A DNA stretch of 59,877 nt from an uncultured Pseudomonadota bacterium (GTDB lineage: Bacteria; Pseudomonadota; Gammaproteobacteria; Burkholderiales; Rhodocyclaceae): the NCBI GenBank assembly GCA_903951825.1, contig CAJBDJ010000008.1, positions 1 to 59,877 of the forward strand, written 5' to 3'. Under the pieces are notes generated by a model. The model did not search any database. It saw only the letters and a program-made list of their open reading frames with translations, and was not told the origin of the DNA. The translations under genes and the position numbers were made by a program. Numbering within the stretch: position 1 is the stretch's first letter; every line of letters starts with the position of its first letter. This document shows positions 30,029-39,566 of the stretch, piece by piece.

Positions 30029-31099
30029 CTTCTCAATCCAATCGGTGTTGTACCCAGCTTCATGTAACAAGGTGCTGGCCGTCCTACGCAAGTCGTGCGG
30101 CCCGAACTTCGCCAGGGCCTTGCCCTCCTTCTGCGCTAGCCTGTAGGTCAGCGTCAGCACCTGGTTGAGCGTGGCACTGCTCATTGGCAAGTCCGAGTCA
30201 TAACGTGACGGCAGCACGTATTCAGACCCACCGGCAAACGTCTTGAGCGCGATGAATATGTCCAGTGCCTGCCGAGATAGGTACACGTGGTGCGGGTTGC
30301 GCCGCTTCATCCGCTCCTTGGGAACGGTCCAAAGCGCCTCGCTGAAATTGACCTCGCTCCATGTCGCGTTCGTCAATTCACTCTTGCGCACCATCGTCAA
30401 CAGCAGCAACTTGGCCGCAGCCCGAATCGAGGGCGTGGTGCCGATACGCTCCATGTACTGGTACATCAGCCCGATCTCGTCGGGTGTCAGCGCCCGGTCG
30501 CGGGGTTCAAACTTGGCAATGGTGGTTGGCCTGACCATATCCGCCGGATTCTCAACATTCTGGCCGCGCTCAATCGCCCACCGGAACACCTGCATAACCA
30601 CCTCGCGCACGTGCACTGCCGTGGCCGGTGCGCCGCGTTCCACAATGGTATCGGTCAGGGTGCGCAAGTCCTCGTGCGTGATCTCGACCAGCTTCTGGTT
30701 GCCGAACTTGGGCTTCAACTCCCGTTCATAGACCGCACGGCGCATGTCGCGGGTCGAGTCGGCCATCTGGTAACCGCGTAACCACTTTTCCGCCCAGGCA
30801 CCGAATGTCTCGGCATCTTTCACGCGGGCTTTGTCACGCGCCTTCTCCCTGGCCGGTGACTTCCCGGCGGAGATCATCTTCTTGGCCTCGCCCAACTGCT
30901 CGCGGGCTTCCGACAGGGTGATGCCTCCGGTGCCATAGCGCCCGAAGGTGATGGTCTCCTGTCTGCCGTTGATCGAGTAGTTGTATCGGAACGAGATCGC
31001 CCCGGCGGGCGTGACGGCCACATAGAGGCCGTCACGGTCGTTCACTTTGTAGAGCTTGTCCTGCGGCTTGAGGTTGCGCAGCTTGGTATCGGTCAGCAT
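30026..31099 (-). pseudogene. tyrosine integrase (P4/CP4-57 type), 3' truncated
   Basis: 357 residues of a phage/island integrase. The N-terminal arm-binding domain (DUF4102 type) is MLTDTKLRNLKPQDKLYKVN...DGLYVAV; the core-binding domain spans about 95-180. Of the catalytic residues, the first Arg is seen in TMVRKSELTNATW and the HxxR pair in FGPHDLRRTASTLLHEAG. The sequence then stops after NTDWIEK, so the last conserved His/Trp and the nucleophile Tyr, which normally follow within about 40 residues, are absent. The stop TGA is part of the inserted fold-back element. The start ATG at 31099 gives the usual N-terminus. It sits head-on to the 3' end of guaA, a known integration site for island integrases. 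Confidence 0.85.
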
Positions 31100-31228
31100 G
31101 GTATCCGTCCTATCTCGACTCAAAATACCATGTTCAAAACAAGCGCAAAATATTCAATTTTCTTTTTATAAATCAATTACTAAGAAAATTTCAATACCAT
31201 GCGACATTGAAAAATCATGGCATGGTAT
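31097..31228. promoter_or_regulatory. four ATACCATG/CATGGTAT sites at the integrase start
   Basis: The 8-base motif occurs as CATGGTAT at 31097-31104 (it contains the integrase start codon), ATACCATG at 31125-31132 and 31194-31201, and CATGGTAT at 31221-31228. Similar CATGGCAT sequences lie at 31216-31223 and 31240-31247. Such clusters suggest sites for a repressor, an excisionase or the arm domain of the integrase (inference). Confidence 0.5.
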
Positions 31229-31405
31229 CGAGCGCTGTTCATGGCATCAGCGAAGATAGTACCATCCGCCATGCCATAAAAAAACAGTGCTTGGCGGCGC
31301 TGTGTGTTGCCAGTCGATGCCAGACAAAGAAGCAAAAAAGCCCGCAGTGACGCGGGCTTACAAGATTTTTGTGCTTCTCAATGCCTGCCGTTGCCAGACA
31401 TCAAA
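31100..31405. other. integrase-guaA intergenic region
   Basis: 306 bp with no gene. It includes an A/T-rich block (31140-31200), the repeated ATACCATG sites and a terminator near 31334-31358. Base composition differs from the flanking core genes, which fits foreign DNA next to the guaA 3' end. No second copy of the guaA 3' end (attachment repeat) was seen to the left, down to 29670. Confidence 0.55.
31334..31358 (-). terminator. rho-independent terminator after guaA
   Basis: On the minus strand AGCCCGC and GCGGGCT form a 7-bp stem with a 6-base loop, followed by a run of six T. It lies about 48 bases after the guaA stop and would also shield the integrase from guaA transcription. Confidence 0.8.
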
Positions 31406-33040
31406 TCATTCCCACTCAATAGTCGCTGGCGGTTTTCCAGAGACGTCGTATACCACCCGGTTAAGACCACGCACTTCGTTGATAATGCGATTGGAGACTC
31501 GGCCAAGTAGCTCATAGGGTAATTGCGCCCAGTGCGCGGTCATGAAGTCGCTGGTGACGACGGCGCGCAGAGCGACGACGTTTTCGTAGGTGCGACCGTC
31601 ACCCATGACGCCGACGCTCTTGACCGGCAGGAAAACGGCAAAAGCCTGACTGGTCAGGTCATACCAGCTCTTGCCAATATCCGCTGCCGAACAGAGGTCG
31701 GCAGCGGCATGGGCGGCGCTGGCGACGGTCGAGCGCAATTCGCTGATAAAAATATCGTCGGCTCGTTGCAGCAAGCTGACCGATTCGCGTTTGACCTCGC
31801 CCAGGATGCGCACGCCCAGACCCGGCCCGGGGAACGGGTGGCGATAAACCATTTCACGCGGCAACCCGAGGGCGATACCGAGTTCGCGAACTTCATCCTT
31901 GAACAATTCGCGCAGTGGCTCAAGCAACTTGAGGTGCATGTCCTCCGGGAGGCCGCCGACGTTGTGGTGACTCTTGATGGTATGGGCGCCTTTTTTGCCT
32001 TTGCCGGCTGATTCGATTACGTCCGGGTAGATCGTGCCCTGCGCCAGCCATTTGGCGGATGCCAGCTTCTTCGATTCGGCCTGGAAAACCTCAACGAATT
32101 CCTTGCCGATAATCTTGCGCTTTTGTTCCGGGTCGGAGACGCCGGAAAGCTGTCTCATAAAAACATCGACCGCATCAACACGAATGACTTTGACGCCGAG
32201 ATTGCGCGCAAACATGTCCATCACCATATCACCCTCGCTGAGGCGCAACAGGCCATGATCGACGAAAACGCAAGTCAGTTGGTCACCAATCGCGCGGTGA
32301 ATCAGGGCTCCGGCAACGCTCGAATCAACACCGCCAGAAAGGCCGAGAATCACATCGTCGCTGCCCACTTGGGCGCGGATCGAGGCGACGGCTTCGGCGA
32401 TGTAGTCACCCATCACCCAGTCAGTTCCACAGCCGCAAATGCCATGCACAAAACGTTCAAGTATCGCGCGCCCCTGCAGGGTATGCGTTACTTCTGGATG
32501 AAACTGCAGCGCGTAAAACTTGCGCACTTCGTCAGCCATTCCGGCAATCGGGCAGGATGGGGTCGAGGCCATGAGTTTGAAACCGGCCGGCAGCTCCATC
32601 ACCGAGTCGCCATGGCTCATCCAGACTTTGAACATGCCGTGGCTTTCGGCTGTCGTGAAGTCGGCCAGCCCCTTGAGCAAGGCGCTGTGCCCATGGGCGC
32701 GAACTTCGGAGTATCCGAATTCGCGCGCTTTTCCGGCAGCTTCCGCCGTCATTACCTGGCCTCCCAGTTGCTGCGCCATGGTCTGCATTCCGTAGCAGAT
32801 GCCAAGCACTGGGATCCCCAGGGTGAACACGATTTCCGGTGCCCGCGGCGTATCCCCCTCGGTAACCGAACTGGGCCCTCCGGAAAGAATGATGCCCTGC
32901 GCACCGTAGTTGCGAATAAATTCCTCAGAAACATCGTAGGGATGGATTTCGCAGAACACTTTGGCCTCACGCACGCGGCGGGCGATCAACTGTGTTAACT
33001 GGGAGCCAAAATCGAGGATAAGGATTTTCTGGTGGGTCAT
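31406..33040 (-). CDS. guaA: GMP synthase (glutamine-hydrolysing)
   Basis: A 544-residue enzyme converting XMP to GMP. The class I amidotransferase domain has the Cys of [15 protein letters not shown] and the His of [10 protein letters not shown]; the ATP-pyrophosphatase domain has [18 protein letters not shown]; the C-terminus [10 protein letters not shown] is canonical. The ATG at 33040 starts [14 protein letters not shown]; the open frame beyond it crosses into guaB. The protein is about 20 residues longer than E. coli GuaA because of an insert ([18 protein letters not shown]) in the C-terminal domain, at a place where betaproteobacterial proteins often carry one. The gene is intact despite the island remnant at its 3' end. 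Confidence 0.98.
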   Translation of the reverse strand: MTHQKILILDFGSQLTQLIARRVREAKVFCEIHPYDVSEEFIRNYGAQGIILSGGPSSVTEGDTPRAPEIVFTLGIPVLGICYGMQTMAQQLGGQVMTAEAAGKAREFGYSEVRAHGHSALLKGLADFTTAESHGMFKVWMSHGDSVMELPAGFKLMASTPSCPIAGMADEVRKFYALQFHPEVTHTLQGRAILERFVHGICGCGTDWVMGDYIAEAVASIRAQVGSDDVILGLSGGVDSSVAGALIHRAIGDQLTCVFVDHGLLRLSEGDMVMDMFARNLGVKVIRVDAVDVFMRQLSGVSDPEQKRKIIGKEFVEVFQAESKKLASAKWLAQGTIYPDVIESAGKGKKGAHTIKSHHNVGGLPEDMHLKLLEPLRELFKDEVRELGIALGLPREMVYRHPFPGPGLGVRILGEVKRESVSLLQRADDIFISELRSTVASAAHAAADLCSAADIGKSWYDLTSQAFAVFLPVKSVGVMGDGRTYENVVALRAVVTSDFMTAHWAQLPYELLGRVSNRIINEVRGLNRVVYDVSGKPPATIEWE

Positions 33041-33049
33041 TTTCAAAGC

Positions 33050-33096
33050 CTTGAATGAAGAAAGGCGGCTCTTGCACGAAACCGCAGAGCCGCCTT
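33050..33096 (-). terminator. hairpin between guaB and guaA
   Basis: AAGGCGGCTC (33062-33071) pairs with GAGCCGCCTT (33087-33096), a 10-bp stem with a 15-base loop; on the minus strand TTTCTTC follows. It lies in the 73-bp gap after guaB and could be a partial terminator that separates guaB and guaA expression. Confidence 0.55.
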
Positions 33097-33113
33097 CAAT
33101 ATCGTCAGGTCGA

Positions 33114-34577
33114 TTACTCGACGTGGTAGTTGGGCGCTTCCTTGGTGATTTGCACATCATGAACGTGTGATTCACGAATGCCGGCTGAGGTGATTTCAAC
33201 AAAGCAGGCACGCTCATGCATTTCGGCAATGCTGGCGCAGCCGAGATAGCCCATGGATGAGCGCAAACCACCCATCAACTGATGAATCACCGCCAACACA
33301 GGGCCTTTGTAAGGCACTCGACCCTCGATACCCTCAGGGACAAATTTCTCGACATTGGATGTGTTGTCCTGAAAATAACGATCAGAAGAGCCCGCCTGCA
33401 TGGCGCCAAGCGAACCCATGCCGCGGTAGGACTTGTAAGAACGTCCCTGGAATAGCTCAACCTCACCCGGCGCTTCTTCCGTACCAGCAAAAAGACCGCC
33501 CAACATCACCGTGTCGGCACCTGCCGCAATCGCCTTGGCAATATCGCCGGAATAACGCACCCCGCCATCGGCAATCATCGGTACGCCACTGCCTTTAAGC
33601 GCTTCGGAGACATTTTGAATCGCCGTAATCTGCGGCACGCCGACCCCGGCGACGATACGCGTCGTACATATTGAACCAGGGCCGATGCCTACCTTGACAG
33701 CATCAGCACCGCTATCGAGCAGCGCGCGAGCGGCATCAGCGGTGGCAATATTGCCGCCGATCACTTCGATGTGCGGGAAGTTTCTTTTCGTCCAACAAAC
33801 ACGATCCAGCACGCCCTGCGAATGACCATGCGCCGTATCGACGACGATCACGTCAACGCCGGCTTCGGCAAGCAGGGCAATACGCTCTTCCGTACCGGCA
33901 CCGACACCGACCGCAGCCCCGGCGCGCAAGTGACCCGAGGCATCCTTGTTGGCCAGCGGGTGTTCGTTGGATTTGAGAATATCCTTGACCGTAATCAGGC
34001 CGCGCATATGCCACTCATCATCGACCACCAGCACGCGCTCAAGGCGGTGCTTGCGAATCAACTCTTTGGCGTCTTCGACGCTGGCACTTTCGTTGACTGT
34101 CACGAGCCGCTTGCGTGGGGTCATGATTGCCTTGACGGGCTGGTCGAGATTGGTTTCGAAACGCAGATCGCGGTTAGTGACAATCCCGACAACCTTGCCC
34201 GCCTTGTCGATCACCGGCAAGCCAGAGATACGATATTGACGGGTAATCTCCAAAACCTCGCGAACCGTCATGGTCGGCGGTATGGTGATGGGGTCTTTCA
34301 GTATGCCGGATTCAAAACGTTTGACTTTGGCCACCTCAGCGGCCTGCGCCTGCGCCGTGAAGTTTTTGTGAATAATGCCAATGCCGCCTTCTTGCGCGAG
34401 TGCAATCGCCAAGCGTCCCTCGGTCACCGTGTCCATTGCTGCTGAAAGCAAGGGCAAATTCAATGTGATGTTGCGCGTCAATCGGGTCGACAAACCGACA
34501 TCGCGTGGCAAAATTCGGGAGTGGGCGGGGACGAGTAAAACGTCGTCAAAAGTGAGGGCTTTTTGCAGCAGTCGCAT
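33114..34577 (-). CDS. guaB: inosine-5'-monophosphate dehydrogenase
   Basis: A 487-residue enzyme that oxidises IMP to XMP with NAD. It starts [20 protein letters not shown]; two CBS domains lie at about 90-205 (for example [11 protein letters not shown] and [11 protein letters not shown]); the catalytic Cys is in [18 protein letters not shown]; the flap follows with GMGSLGAM. Start and length match the family. It precedes guaA, the usual guaBA pair, with a hairpin in the gap. It is divergent from the DUF4124 gene across 56 bp. Confidence 0.98.
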   Translation of the reverse strand: MRLLQKALTFDDVLLVPAHSRILPRDVGLSTRLTRNITLNLPLLSAAMDTVTEGRLAIALAQEGGIGIIHKNFTAQAQAAEVAKVKRFESGILKDPITIPPTMTVREVLEITRQYRISGLPVIDKAGKVVGIVTNRDLRFETNLDQPVKAIMTPRKRLVTVNESASVEDAKELIRKHRLERVLVVDDEWHMRGLITVKDILKSNEHPLANKDASGHLRAGAAVGVGAGTEERIALLAEAGVDVIVVDTAHGHSQGVLDRVCWTKRNFPHIEVIGGNIATADAARALLDSGADAVKVGIGPGSICTTRIVAGVGVPQITAIQNVSEALKGSGVPMIADGGVRYSGDIAKAIAAGADTVMLGGLFAGTEEAPGEVELFQGRSYKSYRGMGSLGAMQAGSSDRYFQDNTSNVEKFVPEGIEGRVPYKGPVLAVIHQLMGGLRSSMGYLGCASIAEMHERACFVEITSAGIRESHVHDVQITKEAPNYHVE

Positions 34578-34605
34578 AGCCTTTGATCCAAGGTTACAAA
34601 ATCGT

Positions 34606-34611
34606 ATTATA
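34606..34611 (-). promoter_or_regulatory. possible -10 box upstream of guaB
   Basis: The minus strand reads TATAAT 28 bases before the guaB ATG. No good -35 is seen. The site lies in the 56-bp gap shared with the divergent DUF4124 gene. Confidence 0.35.
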
Positions 34612-34633
34612 CAGAAAACACTGAGAACTCCCG

Positions 34634-35116
34634 ATGACCACAAAACAAGCTTTCATTTTTGCCCTTGCAACCGCCTCGACCGTAGCATTCTCAAACGCCG
34701 CTGCTCAAACCTATCAATGGAGAGACAGCAACGGTCGCACCATCATTTCCGACACCCCACCACCTGCCCTGAAAAAGGAAAACGTCCGCACCATGGGTGA
34801 GGCAAGTACGAGCCCCGCGGGTGCCGTTAAAAGCGCCCCAACCGAGGCACCGAAGTCGATGGCTGAAAAAGAACTCGAGTTCAAGAAACGTCAGCAAGAA
34901 AACGCCGAGAAAGCCGAGAAAGAGACCAAGGAAAAGGCCGCTGCCGCTGCTAAACGCGACAATTGCCAGCGCGCAAAGAAGCACCTTGCCATCCTTGAAT
35001 CAGGCCAGCGCATTGCCAATATCGACGAAAAGGGTGAACGCCGTTTTATGGACGACAGCGAACGCGCCAAAGAACTGGACTACGCACGGCGCGGAATGAA
35101 AGATTCCTGTCAATAA
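34634..35116 (+). CDS. DUF4124 domain protein, secreted
   Basis: A 160-residue protein with a signal peptide ([24 protein letters not shown]) and then the DUF4124 core [20 protein letters not shown], a short domain found in many proteobacterial envelope proteins. A charged, probably coiled-coil region (about 75-115, rich in Lys, Glu and Ala) follows, then a region with two Cys (one in [12 protein letters not shown] and one at the C-terminus, DSCQ) that may form a disulfide. Its function is unknown. It is convergent with rnfH, 15 bp away. Confidence 0.85.
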   Translation: MTTKQAFIFALATASTVAFSNAAAQTYQWRDSNGRTIISDTPPPALKKENVRTMGEASTSPAGAVKSAPTEAPKSMAEKELEFKKRQQENAEKAEKETKEKAAAAAKRDNCQRAKKHLAILESGQRIANIDEKGERRFMDDSERAKELDYARRGMKDSCQ

Positions 35117-35131
35117 TTGGCATCAGCAGAT

Positions 35132-35455
35132 TCAGGCCTCGGGGTCGGATTCCCCAGCGCCTTTTTTCATGACCTTGCCTTCAGCCGCGCGTTGTTTACG
35201 TACTTCTTTGGGATCGGCAATCAGTGGCCGATAAATTTCAACGCGGTCACGGTCACGCAAAACCGTATCCAGTTTCGACAACTTGGCGAAAACGCCACAC
35301 TTGTTTTTTTTGAGGTCGATTTCCGGATGCCTGGCAAGAATTCCAGACGCATCCAGTGCCTGCTGCAAGGTTGAACCCTGCGGCAAACTCACCTTGACCA
35401 GCAACTGCTTGTCAGCAAGCGCATAACAAACTTCAACATTGAGCATTTCAGCCAT
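35132..35455 (-). CDS. rnfH: RnfH family protein (RatB)
   Basis: A 107-residue protein of ubiquitin-like fold: MAEMLNVEVCYALADKQLLVK, then VSLPQGSTLQQALDASGIL and KLDTVLRDRDRVEIYRPLIADPKEVRKQRA, all typical of RnfH/YfjF. It is also called RatB in E. coli; its role is unclear. The ATG at 35455 overlaps the end of ratA by 8 bp. The longer open frame lies inside ratA and is ignored. The C-terminus is charged and probably disordered. Confidence 0.9.
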   Translation of the reverse strand: MAEMLNVEVCYALADKQLLVKVSLPQGSTLQQALDASGILARHPEIDLKKNKCGVFAKLSKLDTVLRDRDRVEIYRPLIADPKEVRKQRAAEGKVMKKGAGESDPEA

Positions 35456-35891
35456 GGTCAACGCCGTAGACCTGCGCCGCCCGGCGAACGAAGGCATCAA
35501 CAAAAGTGCTGGCAATATGGTTAAAGACCGGCCCGATGACTTTCTCGAACAATTTGCTGGAAAACTCGTAATGTAACTGGAAGTCGATTTTGCAGGCATC
35601 CTCGGCGAGCGCCTTGAATACCCATGCCCCCTCGAGATGACGAAATGGTCCGTCAACCAAATGAATTTTCATGGAAAGCGGAAAAACCTTGTCATTTTGC
35701 GTCGTAAAGCTCGATTTAACGCTGTGGTAGTTGATATGCAATGTCGCCACTGTTTGGTGTTCATCGCGAAACTTGACCTTGGTTTGGCTGCACCAGGGCA
35801 AAAACTGCGGGTAATCCTCGCAGCGATCAACCAAGGCAAACATGCGCGCTGCAGATTGCTCAATCAAGACGGTTTTTTCGACCAAAGCCAT
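35448..35891 (-). CDS. ratA: RatA/COQ10-like START-domain protein
   Basis: A 147-residue protein of the polyketide-cyclase/START fold. MALVEKTVLIEQSAARMFALVDRCEDYPQFLPWCSQTKV and EGAWVFKALAEDACKIDFQLHYEFSSKLFEKVIGP (shown in parts) are conserved in this family. E. coli RatA was reported to block 70S ribosome assembly, while related COQ10 proteins bind ubiquinone (family knowledge); which applies here is open. It forms a two-gene unit with rnfH and faces smpB, as in E. coli. Confidence 0.92.
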   Translation of the reverse strand: MALVEKTVLIEQSAARMFALVDRCEDYPQFLPWCSQTKVKFRDEHQTVATLHINYHSVKSSFTTQNDKVFPLSMKIHLVDGPFRHLEGAWVFKALAEDACKIDFQLHYEFSSKLFEKVIGPVFNHIASTFVDAFVRRAAQVYGVDHG

Positions 35892-35948
35892 GCGGGATCA
35901 GCGTTTCGATATCCTGTAAAATGGTGATTTTAATGGATCAACGGCAGC

Positions 35949-36398
35949 ATGAGCATCACGGTCAACAAAAAAGCTTTTCACGACTATTTTGTCGAAGAAA
36001 GGTACGAAGCTGGTCTTGCCCTCCATGGTTGGGAGGTCAAGGCAATTCGTGCCGGCCGGATGAACATCAAGGAGTCTTACGTCATCATCAAAGGTGGGGA
36101 GATATTCTTGATCGGCATGCACATCACCCCACTGCCGACCGCCTCAACCCATGTCACTCCAGACCCTACGCGCACCCGCAAATTGTTGCTGCATGCCAGC
36201 GAAATCATGAAGCTAATCGGCAAGGTTGAGCGTGCCGGTTATGCGCTGATACCGCTTGATCTGCACTACAAGGGGGGGCGTATCAAGCTGGAAATCGGCC
36301 TGGCCAAAGGCAAGAAGCAGCATGACAAGCGCAACGACGAGCAAGAAAAAGACTGGCAGCGGGAAAAAGAGCAGATCATGAAAGAGCGGCAGCGCTAA
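35949..36398 (+). CDS. smpB: SsrA-binding protein SmpB
   Basis: A 149-residue partner of tmRNA in rescuing stalled ribosomes. The N-terminus [43 protein letters not shown] and the C-terminal basic tail ([20 protein letters not shown]) match SmpB over its whole length. The ATG at 35949 is standard. The tmRNA gene ssrA is not in the window. It is divergent from ratA (57 bp gap) and convergent with hom. Confidence 0.97.
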   Translation: MSITVNKKAFHDYFVEERYEAGLALHGWEVKAIRAGRMNIKESYVIIKGGEIFLIGMHITPLPTASTHVTPDPTRTRKLLLHASEIMKLIGKVERAGYALIPLDLHYKGGRIKLEIGLAKGKKQHDKRNDEQEKDWQREKEQIMKERQR

Positions 36399-36486
36399 CA
36401 GTCCATCAACGCCTGGCGGTTTTTGCTGGTGGTTTCCAGCTATCCGGATTTCTGTTGAACCCGGATAACCAAAATGGACTCGCCGC

Positions 36487-37797
36487 TTATTGCAACTCTT
36501 CCAGACGAATTCGCTTGACCTTGCCTTTTTGTGCGCTGAGTCCCTCAATCCGGGCAATCGCCGCATCCGCGCAACTTTCCTGGCAGACATGGGTGAGGAT
36601 GATGATATCGGTCTCGCCTTCGCCCTCTTCCGGTTCGCGCTGCAGCATGGCGTCTATCGAGATGCCTTGATCGGCCAGAATGCGGGTCACGTCGGCCAGC
36701 ACCCCCGGCTTGTCTTCAACGCGCAGACGCAGGTAATAGCCCGTTTCGATTTCACTCATCGGCAGAATCGGCAAATTGGACATGGCATCCGGCTGAAATG
36801 CCAGGTGTGGTACGCGATGCGCAGCATCCGCGTTAGCCAGACGGGTAACGTCGACAATATCGGCTATCACCGCTGAAGCCGTCGGCTCGGCACCGGCTCC
36901 CTTGCCGTAATAAAGCGTCGTACCAACGGCGTCACCTTTGACGACAACCGCGTTCATTGCCCCTTCGACGTTGGCCAGCAAACGCTTGGCCGGGATCAGT
37001 GTTGGATGGACACGCAGTTCAATCCCCTTTTCACGGCGTTTGGTGATGCCGAGCAATTTGATGCGGTAACCGAGTTGCTCGGCATACTTGATGTCCGACG
37101 CTTCAAGCCGGGTAATGCCCTCGATGTAAGCCTTGTCAAACTGAACCGGGATACCGAAGGCAATCGAAGCGATCAGGGTTGCTTTGTGCGCGGCATCGAC
37201 GCCTTCAATATCGAAAGTCGGATCGGCTTCAGCGTAACCCAGACGCTGAGCCTCTTTCAGCACGTCGTCAAAAGACAGCCCCTTGTCGCGCATTTCGGAA
37301 AGGATGAAGTTGGTCGTCCCGTTGATGATCCCGGCCGCCCATTCGATGCGGTTGGCACTCAAACCCTCGCGTAACGCCTTGATAACCGGGATGCCGCCGG
37401 CGACGGCCGCTTCAAAAGCAACCATGACGCCCCGCTCCTGAGCCGCACTGAAAATCTCGCTGCCATGCACCGCAAGCAAGGCTTTGTTGGCCGTTACCAC
37501 GTGCTTGCCATTGGCGATGGCTTGCATCACAACCTCCCTGGCAACGCCGTAGCCACCGATCAGTTCGACAATGATGTCGATTTCCGGGTCGTTGACCAAC
37601 GAAAAAGCATCATCGGTAACACGCGCAGCACCCTTGGTGATCTGCCTCGCCAACTCAAGATTTTTGTCGGCGACAGCCGTGATAACAATCGGACGACCGG
37701 CACGACGGGCGATTTCATCCGCATTGCGCTTGAGAACGGTCCACGTGCCACCGCCGACGGTGCCGATACCGATAAGGCCAACATTGATAGGTTTCAT
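36487..37797 (-). CDS. hom: homoserine dehydrogenase
   Basis: A 436-residue NAD(P)-dependent enzyme of the threonine/methionine branch. The N-terminal nucleotide motif is NVGLIGIGTVGGGTW; AANKALLAVHG-type sequence appears as VTANKALLAVHGSEIF; the catalytic region has GIINGTTNFILSEM and GYAEADPTFDIEGVDAAHK. A C-terminal ACT domain (about 350-430, YYLRLRVEDKPGVLADVTRI) suggests feedback by threonine. Length is standard for monofunctional Hom. It follows alaA by 18 bp on the same strand. thrC, which often follows hom in betaproteobacteria, is absent; smpB is there on the other strand. Confidence 0.97.
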   Translation of the reverse strand: MKPINVGLIGIGTVGGGTWTVLKRNADEIARRAGRPIVITAVADKNLELARQITKGAARVTDDAFSLVNDPEIDIIVELIGGYGVAREVVMQAIANGKHVVTANKALLAVHGSEIFSAAQERGVMVAFEAAVAGGIPVIKALREGLSANRIEWAAGIINGTTNFILSEMRDKGLSFDDVLKEAQRLGYAEADPTFDIEGVDAAHKATLIASIAFGIPVQFDKAYIEGITRLEASDIKYAEQLGYRIKLLGITKRREKGIELRVHPTLIPAKRLLANVEGAMNAVVVKGDAVGTTLYYGKGAGAEPTASAVIADIVDVTRLANADAAHRVPHLAFQPDAMSNLPILPMSEIETGYYLRLRVEDKPGVLADVTRILADQGISIDAMLQREPEEGEGETDIIILTHVCQESCADAAIARIEGLSAQKGKVKRIRLEELQ

Positions 37798-37815
37798 GGT
37801 CTGACTTTATGTGAA

Positions 37816-39051
37816 TTAAACAGTTTGAGTGTGGTGACGCTTGCGATAATTTTCGAGAAAGCGGGCGATTCGACCGATTGCTTCGCGCAGATCATCTTCA
37901 TGGGGCAAAAAAACCAGACGGAAGTGATCCGGGTGCGGCCAGTTAAAGCCCGTCCCCTGAACCAGCAAGACCTTTTCTTCCTGCAACAGCTCGGAAATGA
38001 ATGCCTGATCGTTCTTGATTGGATAAATTTTCGGATCCAGCCTGGGAAACATGTAAAGCGCCGCCTTGGGCTTGACACAACTGACACCCGGAATGGCGGT
38101 GATCAGTTCATGCGCGATGTCGCGCTGACGCTTCAGACGTCCACCCTCATTCACCAGATCATCAATGCTTTGGTAGCCGCCGAGTGCTGTCTGGATGCCA
38201 TGCTGCCCCGGCGCATTGGCGCAAAGACGCATGGAGGCAAGCATTTCCAGACCCTCGATGTAATCCTTGGCATGACGCTTGTCGCCGGAAACCACCAGCC
38301 AACCGGCACGATAACCGCAGGAACGATAATTTTTCGAGAGACCGTTGAAGGTGATCATCAGCACATCATCGGCGAGGGCGGCCAGCGAGGTGTGGGTTGC
38401 CCCATCGTAAAGCACCTTGTCGTACACCTCGTCGGCATAAATAATCAGGTGGTGCTGGCGGGCAATATCGATCAACTCATGCAACATGTCGTCCGGATAG
38501 AGGGCGCCGGTCGGGTTATTCGGGTTGATGATCACCAGCGCCCGCGTTTTTGCCGTGATTTTGCTGCGAATGTCCGCCAGATTAGGCAACCAGCCTTTTT
38601 CTTCGTCACACAAGTAATGCTTGGGCGTGCCGCTCGACAAACTGATCGCCGCTGTCCATAGCGGATAATCCGGTGCCGGCACCAGCACTTCATCACCGAC
38701 ATCAAGCAAGGCATTCATCGCCATGACAATCAGCTCGGAGACGCCATTGCCGACAAAAATGTCATCCAGCGTGACTCCCTTGATCCCTTTTTGCTGGGTG
38801 TAGTGCATGATCGCCTTGCGCGCTGAAAAAATCCCCTTGGAGTCGGTATAACCCGCTGCATTCGGCAAATTGCGAATGATGTCCTGCTGGATTTCTTCTG
38901 GCGAATCAAAGCCGAAGGCGGCCAGATTGCCGATGTTCAGCTTGATGATCTTGTGACCTTCCTCCTCCATCTGCTTGGCTTTCTGCAACACGGGGCCGCG
39001 AATGTCGTAGCAGACATTGGCCAGCTTGGCGGATTTTTTGATTAGTTTCAT
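37816..39051 (-). CDS. alaA: alanine aminotransferase AlaA type
   Basis: A 411-residue class I PLP aminotransferase. It starts MKLIKKSAKLANVCYDIRGPV, and GNGVSELIVMAMNALLDVGD, INPNNPTGALY and YADEVYDKVLYDG match AlaA, which makes alanine from pyruvate and glutamate. The PLP Lys is in FNGLSKNYRSCGYRAGW. The ATG at 39051 fits the conserved N-terminus; a TTG ten codons earlier is possible but lacks a ribosome site. The pairing with hom is common in betaproteobacteria (family knowledge). Confidence 0.94.
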   Translation of the reverse strand: MKLIKKSAKLANVCYDIRGPVLQKAKQMEEEGHKIIKLNIGNLAAFGFDSPEEIQQDIIRNLPNAAGYTDSKGIFSARKAIMHYTQQKGIKGVTLDDIFVGNGVSELIVMAMNALLDVGDEVLVPAPDYPLWTAAISLSSGTPKHYLCDEEKGWLPNLADIRSKITAKTRALVIINPNNPTGALYPDDMLHELIDIARQHHLIIYADEVYDKVLYDGATHTSLAALADDVLMITFNGLSKNYRSCGYRAGWLVVSGDKRHAKDYIEGLEMLASMRLCANAPGQHGIQTALGGYQSIDDLVNEGGRLKRQRDIAHELITAIPGVSCVKPKAALYMFPRLDPKIYPIKNDQAFISELLQEEKVLLVQGTGFNWPHPDHFRLVFLPHEDDLREAIGRIARFLENYRKRHHTQTV

Positions 39052-39116
39052 AACAGCATCCACATCCAAAGAGGCGGCCAAGCGAAGGGTTGGCCGAAGC
39101 GCCGTATGGCAAAAGG

Positions 39117-39122
39117 TATAAT
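39117..39122 (+). promoter_or_regulatory. possible -10 box upstream of the Mth938-like gene
   Basis: TATAAT in the context GGTATAATCC, 58 bases before the start codon. A -35 at the right distance is not seen. Similar GTATAATCCG boxes lie upstream of other plus-strand genes in this window. Confidence 0.4.
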
Positions 39123-39179
39123 CCTACCTTTTCGAATGGTGCACCGCAATTTTGGCGGACTTTTGAGGACGTAATTTCG

Positions 39180-39551
39180 ATGAAACTCCACCTCGCCAAC
39201 ACCGCCGGTATCAACATGTTTACCGCCTATGACGACGATTATGTTGCGGTCAACCACGAAAAACATCTAAAAAACCTGATCTTGTTACCAGAGCGGATCA
39301 TTCACGAATGGTCGCCTGCAACCGTCGAAACTTTGACTGATGGCGACATGGAAACGCTGATTGCGCTCGCCACCGGCATTATCCTGCTCGGCACCGGCAA
39401 ACGGCTGCGCTTTCCGCCGGCGGCGTTGATGCGCCCCTTTGCTGCGGCGGGCATCGGTCTTGAAATCATGGATATGCGCGCTGCCTGCCGAACCTACAAC
39501 ATTCTCGCCGCAGAAGGTCGCAAGGTCGCAGCAGCCCTTCTGTTCGACTGA
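39180..39551 (+). CDS. Mth938-like domain protein
   Basis: A 123-residue protein. MKLHLANTAGINMFTAYDDDYVAVN, LLPERIIHEW and LATGIILLGTGKRLRFPPAAL match the Mth938/DUF498 fold, related to the mitochondrial complex I assembly factor NDUFAF3 (family knowledge). The bacterial function is not established. The ATG at 39180 gives the standard start; 30 upstream codons in the open frame are ignored. It is divergent from alaA and convergent with dgt (15-bp gap). Confidence 0.85.
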   Translation: MKLHLANTAGINMFTAYDDDYVAVNHEKHLKNLILLPERIIHEWSPATVETLTDGDMETLIALATGIILLGTGKRLRFPPAALMRPFAAAGIGLEIMDMRAACRTYNILAAEGRKVAAALLFD

Positions 39552-39566
39552 TTTCCCCCGGACGAC

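Noticed and set aside
29721-30031. Target-site duplication flanking the fold-back element
   Set aside because: The flanking bases are CCA on the left and CTT on the right, so no duplication is present.
29773-30168. 131-codon open frame across the fold-back element and integrase
   Set aside because: It begins at the duplicated orfA start codon in the left arm but runs through unrelated sequence; no domain is visible.
29670-31405. Second copy of the guaA 3' end as an island attachment repeat
   Set aside because: I looked for the sequence around 31406-31425 to the left of the integrase and saw no repeat.
36441-36467. Inverted repeat TATCCGG/CCGGATA between smpB and hom
   Set aside because: Stem of 7 with a 13-base loop and no T tract on either side; too weak to call a terminator.
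37465-38661. 398-codon open frame antisense to hom and alaA
   Set aside because: It spans two genes on the other strand and has no family resemblance.
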